Assembly: GCF_026262505.1 (NCBI RefSeq)
Contig: NW_026529241.1
Coordinates: 1 to 23,346 of the forward strand
Reading direction: 5' to 3'
DNA: 23,346 nt
Origin: Trichomonas vaginalis G3
Lineage: Eukaryota; Parabasalia; Trichomonadida; Trichomonadidae
The notes under the pieces were generated by a model. The model was given only the letters and a program-made list of their open reading frames with translations, did not search any database and had not been told where the DNA came from. The translations under genes were made by a program, and so were the position numbers. Numbering within the stretch: the first letter of the stretch is position 1; the number at the start of each line of letters is the position of its first letter. Below, piece after piece: positions 1 to 5,350 of this stretch.

Positions 1-167
1 TTTGTTTCATCCTGTGCGGTGCAATCTAAATTATTTGTTAAAAGTTCTTGCTTTATCTTCTGGATTGTTGTTTCGAAAGTATATGAAGAAGGAATGAAGC
101 TTTTCATCTCTACTAACATAGATGTTGGATTCATGACTAAAGAGTTTGGTGCTGTTGTTGCTAACAT
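1..167 (-). CDS. 5' part of an unrecognised gene, cut by the window edge
   Basis: An open minus-strand frame starts at the ATG at 165-167 and runs off the left edge after about 55 codons (beginning MLATTAPNSLVMNPTSMLVE). No family is recognised from this N-terminal piece. The start is supported by its upstream sequence: the same 5' module (gene sense AAAAAATA, then TTTTTTATTTTTATTGTAAG, then AAC) stands directly before the KilA-N gene that starts at 1183. It is therefore probably another accessory gene in the same expression class. Low certainty on product, moderate that it is a real gene. Confidence 0.5.
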   Translation of the reverse strand, partial: MLATTAPNSLVMNPTSMLVEMKSFIPSSYTFETTIQKIKQELLTNNLDCTAQDET

Positions 168-205
168 GTTCTTACAATAAAAATAAAAAATATTTTTTTT
201 AAAAA
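168..205 (-). promoter_or_regulatory. Shared 5' module of accessory genes, copy 1
   Basis: Immediately upstream of the partial gene starting at 167 is a T/A-rich module ending in TTGTAAGAAC and then the ATG. The same string is found upstream of the KilA-N gene at 1183. Related T/A modules without the GTAAGAAC tail precede the HNH gene and its remnant. Its repeated position points to a promoter or 5' untranslated region; its function is inferred. Confidence 0.5.
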
Positions 206-253
206 CTAACTTTATTTTTTATGTTTTTTGTGAAAGTGTCAAAACTCATGAAT

Positions 254-385
254 TTCATGAGTTTTCTACGATGTTAGAAAACGTGTTAGAAAACGTGTTA
301 GATCTAACATTCTAACATAAACATTATTTTTGGGTCTTTTACGCTCATTACGAAGAAGAAGTCTTAACAAAACATTTACGATGAA
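254..385. repeat. 132-bp direct repeat, left copy
   Basis: This block is nearly the same as 9697-9824, in the same orientation. It holds three GTTAG units (273 onward), a GTTAGATCTAAC dyad, a second CTAAC, the string ACATAAACATTATTTTTG, and the start of a tandem repeat of about 28 bp (ACGA-GAAG-CTTAACAAAACATTT). The two copies bracket almost the whole intact left gene block. It may be an internal repeat used by the element, or the footprint of a rearrangement or duplication. Confidence 0.8.
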
Positions 386-405
386 GAAGTTTCGACAAAA
401 CATTT
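350..405. repeat. Tandem repeat, 28-bp units
   Basis: Two adjacent 28-bp units of the form ACGA(A/T)GAAGAAGT-(C/T)-(A/G)ACAAAACATTT. Related 25-26 bp units occur at 1263-1376 and 9792-9891. The unit is AT-rich with a conserved ACAAAACATTTACGA junction. There is no coding evidence. Confidence 0.7.
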
Positions 406-440
406 ACGATGAAATTCATGAAAATTCATGAAAATTCAAG

Positions 441-502
441 AGGTTAGAAAAGAGGTTAGAAAAGAGGTTAGATCTAACATTCTAACATAAACATTATTTT
501 TG
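441..502. repeat. GTTAG/CTAAC dyad module B, at the 3' side of the KilA-N gene
   Basis: Three GGTTAGAAAAGA-type units are followed by GATCTAACATTCTAACATAA and then ACATTATTTTTG. The last GTTAG pairs with the following CTAAC. The module ends about 20 bp before the stop codon (521-523) of the minus-strand KilA-N gene, so on that transcript it would lie in the 3' untranslated region as a stem-loop. It could be a 3'-end or termination signal or a protein-binding dyad. Confidence 0.65.
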
Positions 503-520
503 CCGAAAAAAATGGTTCAT

Positions 521-1183
521 TTACTCACAATATTTTTGTACAAAACGACCCCAAACTTTTAACTTCTTTTCTGCAGCTTCTAATGCTATCTTAGCGAGTT
601 CATATTCTCTAAATTCTCTCTTTAAATCTTCTTGTTCCCATTGGTCTAGTTCGTATGGCGAGTCTCTATAACTAGAACATATCTCACGTTCATGTTCTAT
701 TTGTTTTTCATGCATTTTTCTAACTTCTTCTTCGAACAAAGGTTTAGCATTCTCTACTGTATCTTCAAGTTCTTCTTCATCTAATTTCTCATGAACTTTC
801 TTGTCTATGGAGTCCAGAATTTTTCCAACTGCTATACAATATTTTGGAGAAGCCCACATTGCTATATAGTTTACAAGTCTTGGGTCTACATACGTTCCTC
901 TAACCTGTTTGATTTCATCAGGAATTCCTGCATGAACTGTGTATAAAAAGCAACCCGCGGAATTCCGCGGGTTGGTATATTCTTCACAAAATGCCTCAAA
1001 ATACTCTTCCCAGGACTTATTTTCCAACAACCTTCTAAAGTCTTTCCTAAACTGCTGACACATATTTGTTGCATTTATATAACCATCCTTGTCTCTACGT
1101 AAGACTTCAATACCGTTATAAGTGCCTTTTGTGAATGTTTCGCCATTAGATTTGTTCGTGAACGTTTTTGCTTCGACTGTCAT
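521..1183 (-). CDS. KilA-N domain DNA-binding protein
   Basis: A 220-aa protein of the KilA-N family, DNA-binding modules common in large DNA viruses, phages and some protists. The motifs GYINATNMC (residues 34-42) and the block from RGTYVDPRLVNYIAMWASPK (95-114) onward are diagnostic. The C-terminal third is highly charged and probably coiled coil (EKLDEEELED, KMHEKQIEHEREI). The ATG at 1183 is preferred over an earlier in-frame ATG at 1396, because the extra N-terminus would be translated from the 25-26 bp tandem repeat and because the shared 5' module lies directly before 1183. The likely role is regulation or nuclease-linked DNA recognition; no nuclease motif is seen. A second, diverged KilA-N gene lies at the other end of the window. 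The coding sequence carries a perfect 24-bp GC-rich palindrome. Confidence 0.9.
   Translation of the reverse strand: MTVEAKTFTNKSNGETFTKGTYNGIEVLRRDKDGYINATNMCQQFRKDFRRLLENKSWEEYFEAFCEEYTNPRNSAGCFLYTVHAGIPDEIKQVRGTYVDPRLVNYIAMWASPKYCIAVGKILDSIDKKVHEKLDEEELEDTVENAKPLFEEEVRKMHEKQIEHEREICSSYRDSPYELDQWEQEDLKREFREYELAKIALEAAEKKLKVWGRFVQKYCE
951..974. repeat. Perfect 24-bp GC-rich palindrome inside the KilA-N gene
   Basis: The arms CAACCCGCGG and CCGCGGGTTG flank a central AATT. It is a perfect inverted repeat with 16 G or C in 24 bases, while the surrounding gene is AT-rich. It encodes the residues around TNPRNSAG between the two conserved KilA-N blocks. It could be an operator-like site, a cruciform, or a small insertion kept in frame. 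Confidence 0.9.
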
Positions 1184-1222
1184 ACTGTTCTTACAATAAA
1201 AATAAAAAATATTTTTTGGTGG
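1184..1222 (-). promoter_or_regulatory. Shared 5' module of accessory genes, copy 2
   Basis: In gene sense this is AAAAAATATTTTTTATTTTT, then ATTGTAAGAAC, then AGT-ATG. It matches the module before the partial gene at the left edge over about 30 bases. Upstream of it lies GACGTCGGACATT (1223-1235), a string that returns at 23308-23320. Confidence 0.5.
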
Positions 1223-1262
1223 GACGTCGGACATTCGTTTGTGGCTTAACCGTCGGACCACA

Positions 1263-1376
1263 ACGATAAAAATCTCGACAAAACATATACGATAAAAATC
1301 TCGACAAAACATATACGATGAAGTCTCAACAAAACATTTACGATGAAGTCTTAACAAAAAATATACGATGAAATCT
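1263..1376. repeat. Tandem repeat, four and a half 25-26 bp units
   Basis: The units ACGATAAAAATCTCGACAAA-ACATAT (twice) and ACGATGAAGTCT(C/T)AACAAA-A(C/A)(A)T(T/A)T (twice) are followed by a partial unit. They are related to the arrays at 350-405 and 9792-9891. The gap between genes (1184-1568) otherwise holds only the dyad module C and a short GTGACCGAGTGACC repeat at about 1437-1453. Confidence 0.8.
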
Positions 1377-1507
1377 ATTTCCTGTGTTGTTGTCAAAATG
1401 TCATGTTGTCACACTTTTTCAGAGAAGTTAAAATGACCGAGTGACCGAGTGACCTGGTCGCCTAAAATATATTTTTTTCTATCTTAAGGAAATTCATGAA
1501 AATTCAA

Positions 1508-1568
1508 GAGGGTAGAAAAGAGGGTAGAAAAGAGGTTAGATATACCCATCTACCCTAAACATTATTTT
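1508..1568. repeat. Dyad module C, variant with compensating changes
   Basis: Two GGGTAGAAAAGA units and a GGTTAG are followed by ATACCCATCTACCCTAAACA and then TTATTTTT. Compared with modules A, B and D, GTTAG has become GGGTAG on the left and CTAAC has become CTACCC on the right, so pairing is kept. The module ends at the stop codon of the minus-strand gene 1569-2429, like module B relative to the KilA-N gene. This supports a structured 3' element. Confidence 0.65.
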
Positions 1569-2429
1569 TCAATACTTTTTCAGCACTTTTCCGTAGTTAT
1601 ATATGAAAGACAATTCGAGATAAAAGTCATAGTACAATGGAATAATATGTTGCACACCATTTGTTGTGAACCAAACTTGAAAGTCAGAGAAACTGTTACT
1701 AGGTGGTTCGTAGAATTTAGAAGCAAAGTCATAAAAGTCCTTACCGATACATAGAAAACTATTGTTGCTTGAACTGAAACTTGCATGACACATAACATTT
1801 TGAGGGTCGAACACGTTTCTATAAACTGTCAAATCTGTTGGTGGATGTATAAATTTAAAAGGACCGTCAGGTGGTAATGGTTCGTTCTGGTTTAGCAACC
1901 GAAGAAATTGTGCCCAAGAACGTTTGTCTACTTGCCAAAATAAAAACTGTGTATCTCTTGGAGGGTTAATTTCAATCTTTTGAAATGAAACTGTGGAGTT
2001 CATCTTGTCATATTCTAGTTTCAGATAGTACGTTCCGTTTAGTAAAGAGTCGTATTTTTCTTGAAATTCCCAATAGTATTTGTTTATTTGAGTTTGAAAG
2101 TCATTTAGAGTCTTCTCAAGACTTTCGTCTGAACGAACTGTAAAGATTCTCATTTCGTCAAATTTGTCTATTAGACCATCATCACCTTTATACTGACCAT
2201 GAAAATCTACTGCGAACATAAATGCGTTAGTTCTATTTGAAAACAAAACTCTTCTAAATCCTATTGCCTTTGCATCTGAAGGACTTTGAAGCCAACGAAT
2301 TGGATAATCAAACCTGTAAGCACCGGATGAAATTTCTTCATCTGATACAGTCCTACCGGCATTTGTAAAGATATAGTCTAACGGTTTTGTATCTGCTACT
2401 TTTGTTCTTTGTTTTTCAACCTGAAACAT
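1569..2429 (-). CDS. Unrecognised 286-aa protein, paralog of the 7168-8016 gene
   Basis: Family not recognised. It is clearly related to the plus-strand protein at 7168-8016. Both share KPLD-(Y/E)-(I/L)FTN near residue 17, YRFDYP-RWL with AIGFRR around residues 43-60, VFD followed by HASFS-NSFLC in the last third, and a C-terminal block YEPPS-S-SDFQVWFTT-G then IIPLY-FYLELSFIYNY. The pattern of short hydrophobic stretches suggests a beta-rich fold. Such C-termini recall minor capsid or vertex proteins, but that is only a guess. The start MFQVEKQR is the first ATG and is preceded by TTTTTACATATATTAA. It ends in a dyad module shared with the KilA-N gene's 3' side. Confidence 0.85.
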   Translation of the reverse strand: MFQVEKQRTKVADTKPLDYIFTNAGRTVSDEEISSGAYRFDYPIRWLQSPSDAKAIGFRRVLFSNRTNAFMFAVDFHGQYKGDDGLIDKFDEMRIFTVRSDESLEKTLNDFQTQINKYYWEFQEKYDSLLNGTYYLKLEYDKMNSTVSFQKIEINPPRDTQFLFWQVDKRSWAQFLRLLNQNEPLPPDGPFKFIHPPTDLTVYRNVFDPQNVMCHASFSSSNNSFLCIGKDFYDFASKFYEPPSNSFSDFQVWFTTNGVQHIIPLYYDFYLELSFIYNYGKVLKKY

Positions 2430-2454
2430 TTAATATATGTAAAAATATACTGTT

Positions 2455-3039
2455 TTAAAATAGTATGCCATATAGCTTCTTGAATTTGTTAAGATATAGT
2501 CTAACGTTTTTTCCATCTGTATCTCTAGCGTTTACATAAGCATAGCCTTCCTTAGTAAAATATACTTGTAATTTTCTATAGTTTACGCCGGTATAAAGGT
2601 AGAAAGAGTCCTGTTCTTCGCTATAGTAGTAAAACTCAAACGTATGCTCGCCATAGTCTGTAATTTCAATTGCTTCATCTTCTAGTTCGTCGACAAATTC
2701 GAATACAATATCTCGAAATTTGCCTTTGTTCTTATTGTTTTCAGAACAAGTAACCCAGCGTAAGTTTTCAAGTCTATTGTCGTTTCTTATACGGTTTATA
2801 TGGTCTACAAAAGGTAGATTGTTAGGGTTCGGTATAAAATGAGTTGCAATGACAATATGTTTAAAATAGCGTTTCCCACTCATACTCATCCTAGCATATC
2901 CGTTATTTTGCTCCCATTCGCTTAAAACTCTTTTTGTCTTTTTGTTTCTGACTTCAAAAGGCTCAGAACAGTGAATTTCATATTTCTCATCTAACAAACA
3001 AGTTTCCCAACGGTCTTCTTCAACAAACTCAACGTACAT
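2455..3039 (-). CDS. HNH homing-type endonuclease
   Basis: A 194-aa protein with the layout of phage and virus HNH endonucleases. An N-terminal NUMOD4-like part (YEIHCSEPFEVRNKKTKRVL, residues 20-39) is followed by the HNH core: HIVIATHFIPNPNN (61-74), VDHINRIRNDNRLENLRWVT (78-97) and ENNKNK. His, Asp-His and Asn residues of the core are visible. The second half (about 125-194: FYLYTGVNYRKLQVYF, GYAYVNARDTDGK) looks like a second, weaker recognition module. It would make site-specific DNA breaks and spread itself or neighbouring DNA. It sits 25 bp from the 1569-2429 gene, and a shrunken copy of its 5' region lies just upstream. Confidence 0.88.
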   Translation of the reverse strand: MYVEFVEEDRWETCLLDEKYEIHCSEPFEVRNKKTKRVLSEWEQNNGYARMSMSGKRYFKHIVIATHFIPNPNNLPFVDHINRIRNDNRLENLRWVTCSENNKNKGKFRDIVFEFVDELEDEAIEITDYGEHTFEFYYYSEEQDSFYLYTGVNYRKLQVYFTKEGYAYVNARDTDGKNVRLYLNKFKKLYGILF

Positions 3040-3074
3040 TTCAAATAAAATAAAAAAATGTTTTTTTAAAAATA

Positions 3075-3190
3075 TTTTGTTTTAAATGGTATGCCATTTC
3101 ATATTTCTCATCTAACAAACAAGTTGTCTGACGGTCGTCTCCAACAAAACTCAGCGTACATTTCAAATAAAAATAAAAAAATATGTTTTT
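3075..3190 (-). pseudogene. Shrunken second copy of the HNH gene
   Basis: The stretch at about 3098-3180 repeats the 5' end of the HNH gene, including its start region and upstream T/A module. About 20 bp at 3075-3095 resemble that gene's 3' end (GTTTTAAA-TGGTATGCCAT, compare 2451-2470). The middle of the gene is absent. It is best read as a remnant of a tandem duplication. It has no likely product. Confidence 0.7.
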
Positions 3191-3195
3191 TTTCT

Positions 3196-3780
3196 TTACT
3201 TTACATAACCGCCTGCTGCCATAAGTCTTTGACGCCAACCCATACCAGCTAATGAAGGTTGACTTGGTTTAGTCTGGAGACTAAACTTTGGTTTTGGTTT
3301 ATCTTCAGTTTTTGGCTCACCTTCTTCTATTGGTTTTTCGTCACTTTTCGGTTCCTCTGACTTTACCTCACTTGCAGGTATGGTTGTGTCGTCAACATCT
3401 TCATAAATATCATATGCCATTTGTTTTTGTTTTCCTTTCAACTTTTTGTGTTTGTTGTAAAGTTTAGAATATTTCGACTCTAAGTCAATGAGATGTTCTA
3501 TAATGAACTGTTGGTCAGTGAAGTAAACTTTTCCATCTGTTGTCTCGAAAGCTCCTTCAGACTTCAATATTTTATTTGTGAGAGTCTGTTTCTTTTTTGA
3601 GATACTAGCCGTTCCATTTCTATGAAAAGTGACTTTATAGTTAGGGTTTGTATTTCCAGACCTTGCACCTTCTATTATTGAATTTTTCTCTTCATCTGTA
3701 AGTTCTTTGACAGGTTTTGACAATGGTTCTGAACTTTTTGTTTGTGGTGTCAAATCTACGGTTTCAACTTCTTCGGTCAT
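3196..3780 (-). CDS. Unrecognised acidic, largely disordered 194-aa protein
   Basis: Family not recognised. The N-terminus (MTEEVETVDLTPQTKSSEPL) and the segment at about residues 128-178 are rich in E, K, P and S and are probably disordered. A central charged helical part (EHLIDLESKYSKLYNKHKKL) may form a coiled coil. The tail ends with a distinct GMGWRQRLMAAGGYVK. Its place in a run of small virion-like genes next to the integrase suggests a structural or scaffolding role. It is preceded by the TTTTTTACTGAGATGAAATG start context, which also precedes the next small gene. Confidence 0.8.
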   Translation of the reverse strand: MTEEVETVDLTPQTKSSEPLSKPVKELTDEEKNSIIEGARSGNTNPNYKVTFHRNGTASISKKKQTLTNKILKSEGAFETTDGKVYFTDQQFIIEHLIDLESKYSKLYNKHKKLKGKQKQMAYDIYEDVDDTTIPASEVKSEEPKSDEKPIEEGEPKTEDKPKPKFSLQTKPSQPSLAGMGWRQRLMAAGGYVK

Positions 3781-3802
3781 TTCATCTCAGTAAAAAATTT
3801 TA
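3781..3802 (-). promoter_or_regulatory. ACTGAGATGA start-proximal spacer, copy 1
   Basis: In gene sense the spacer is AAAATTTTTTACTGAGATGA directly before the A-ATG of the 3196-3780 gene. The same string occurs at 3953-3974, and in both cases it overlaps the stop codon of the gene before. Exact repetition at two gene junctions suggests a promoter or 5'-leader element. Confidence 0.5.
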
Positions 3803-3952
3803 GTTTGGTTTGTTTTCAACTGGTTGTTGTTGTTTTTTAAGTCGGTCTAAAACTTCCTGAGGTATAGGAAGAACTTGACAAACACGTTGTGTAACTGCTG
3901 GAAGCCGACAAATCCATCTTGAACCCATTTGTCTCAATGCTGTATTGTTCAT
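3800..3952 (-). CDS. Unrecognised 50-aa basic peptide gene
   Basis: A short open frame, MNNTALRQMGSRWICRLPAV and onward, ending QQQPVENKPN. It fills the gap between two longer minus-strand genes, with its stop inside the spacer of the following gene. It has the same ACTGAGATGA start context as that gene, the main reason to accept such a small frame. It is basic with two cysteines (about residues 15 and 25) and has a hydrophilic Q/N-rich tail. No family is recognised; a small virion or accessory protein is possible. Confidence 0.6.
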   Translation of the reverse strand: MNNTALRQMGSRWICRLPAVTQRVCQVLPIPQEVLDRLKKQQQPVENKPN

Positions 3953-3974
3953 TTCATCTCAGTAAAAAATTTTA
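3953..3974 (-). promoter_or_regulatory. ACTGAGATGA start-proximal spacer, copy 2
   Basis: The same string as at 3781-3802, placed immediately before the 50-aa gene and overlapping the stop codon of the 3972-4373 gene. Confidence 0.5.
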
Positions 3975-4373
3975 CATTCCCCACGTTTGAGGCGGTTGAG
4001 GTTGGTTATTGTTTACCCATTGTTGTGCATGGTTATATCCTCTGTTAAAGAATCTTTCACCTTGGTCCATATAGTGTCCTGCTTGGTTATAGTAGTCATT
4101 TGCTTTGTTATAATAGTTTCCTGCTTGTCTTCCTACATTGTCCATCCATCCTTGAACTTTTCCTCTTGTTTCAGGATTTGGAATAAGATTTGTTGCATCT
4201 CGTGCTACATCCCAACCTTTCTGTACAGTTTGTATAATAGGTTGTGCTTTCTCTTTAAGTATACCTAATGTACTCAAAATCTTCCTTCCAACTCCAAATA
4301 CACCTCTGGCTATTGTTCCCACTGCGGGTAAAAATCTGGATGCAACTCCTGCTAACGCGCCAAATAAACCCAT
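3972..4373 (-). CDS. Small amphipathic virion-like protein, 133 aa
   Basis: The N-terminus MGLFGALAGVASRFLPAVGT and the following GVFGVGRKILSTLGILKEKA form an amphipathic, Gly/Ala-rich hydrophobic region. It is followed by a Tyr/Asn/Gln-rich part with repeated NYYNKANDYYNQAGHYMDQG and a PQPPQTWGM tail. The MG-(L/F)-FG start is shared with the 80-aa protein at 8021-8263. In adenoviruses and related particles, short proteins with amphipathic N-termini (protein VI type) disrupt membranes or line the capsid; that role here is inference. Its start lies 17 bp from the divergent integrase gene. Confidence 0.75.
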   Translation of the reverse strand: MGLFGALAGVASRFLPAVGTIARGVFGVGRKILSTLGILKEKAQPIIQTVQKGWDVARDATNLIPNPETRGKVQGWMDNVGRQAGNYYNKANDYYNQAGHYMDQGERFFNRGYNHAQQWVNNNQPQPPQTWGM

Positions 4374-4390
4374 TTCTTATGGGTTAAAAA

Positions 4391-5350
4391 ATGACGAATC
4401 CAAACAAGGACCCCTATGTTTCTAAGGCAACAAAGAAAGCACTCATGGTAAAAATCTTTAGTTCAACACCGAATGCTTGGTTTATGGATATCTTGGAAAA
4501 CATTCCGAGAGTTAGAACAGATGGACCACCATACTGGCTAATATTTGTTGGTCAAAACACAAGATACTGTGAAGCCATACCATTACAGTCCAAAAATATT
4601 TTAGATATCTTAGCAGCTTTGACAATATTCGTTGACAAATACCATCCAACAAAACTGACATCTGACTGTGAAAGTTCTTTCAAATCAGATGATGTAAAAA
4701 ACTATCTGCGTTCAAAAAATGTAAACCAATATTTCATTGTCGACCAAAACCATTCTGCTCTTGGTGTCATTGACAGTTGTATAAAAATATTAAGAGACTT
4801 AAACCAACCACAAGGTGGTGAAGCAAATGAAATGTCATATGACGACAAGTATAGACACTTCTCCATGGCAAAGATGAGACAAGTTTTAAATATTTACAAT
4901 AGCCGTAAACAAAAAGGTTTGGGAAACCACTCCCCCGAAGAAATGAAAAACAACCCCGACTTAGAGAAAGACTATATATTTAATAGTTTAGTCAAAAGAG
5001 ACAAACAAGAAAGAATGCCAGGCTTCAAACTTCGGAAGGGTGACAAAGTAAAAATAGAAATACCTAAACGTGACCCATATGAAAATACTATTGACTATGA
5101 CAACAATGGGAACCCGACAGGTACTCACATTCGTGTTCGTAAAAATAGAAGAAAGTATACAAGAGAATATTATGAAGTTTTAGGCAAACATGGCAAAATG
5201 TACAGACTGCAAGCAGAAGATAAAACTACTATTGTCAGACCTCGTTTCAAACTTGTCAAAGTTCAAGGTGGTATACTTTCAAAGACAGTTCCTAACAAAT
5301 ATAAGACAACTCCTGACGAATATGCTAAAGAAGTTGAAAATGACGACTAA
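4391..5350 (+). CDS. RVE (DDE-type) integrase of Polinton type
   Basis: A 319-aa integrase with an open frame. The RNase-H-like catalytic core spans about residues 27-140: WFMDILENIP (Asp33), a strand pair around YWLIFVGQNTRYCEAIPL, then KLTSDCESSF (Asp92) and an acidic residue at about 128 in HSALGVIDSCIKILRD. The C-terminal part (about 218-300), KGDKVKIEIPKRDP then YEVLGKHGKMYRLQ, resembles the SH3-like DNA-binding tail of Polinton integrases. No zinc-binding HHCC domain or clear chromodomain is seen. It would insert the element into host DNA. It is one of the few plus-strand genes in the left half and shares a 17-bp intergenic stretch with the divergent gene at 4373. Best single indicator of the element's family. 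Confidence 0.88.
   Translation: MTNPNKDPYVSKATKKALMVKIFSSTPNAWFMDILENIPRVRTDGPPYWLIFVGQNTRYCEAIPLQSKNILDILAALTIFVDKYHPTKLTSDCESSFKSDDVKNYLRSKNVNQYFIVDQNHSALGVIDSCIKILRDLNQPQGGEANEMSYDDKYRHFSMAKMRQVLNIYNSRKQKGLGNHSPEEMKNNPDLEKDYIFNSLVKRDKQERMPGFKLRKGDKVKIEIPKRDPYENTIDYDNNGNPTGTHIRVRKNRRKYTREYYEVLGKHGKMYRLQAEDKTTIVRPRFKLVKVQGGILSKTVPNKYKTTPDEYAKEVENDD

Noticed and set aside
254-502. CRISPR-like array
   Set aside because: Repeats are directly adjacent or spaced by related sequence, there are no unique spacers of constant length, and the host is eukaryotic.
1184-1396. N-terminal extension of the first KilA-N gene
   Set aside because: The extra residues come from tandem repeats and the leader module; the ATG at 1183 fits the family start better.
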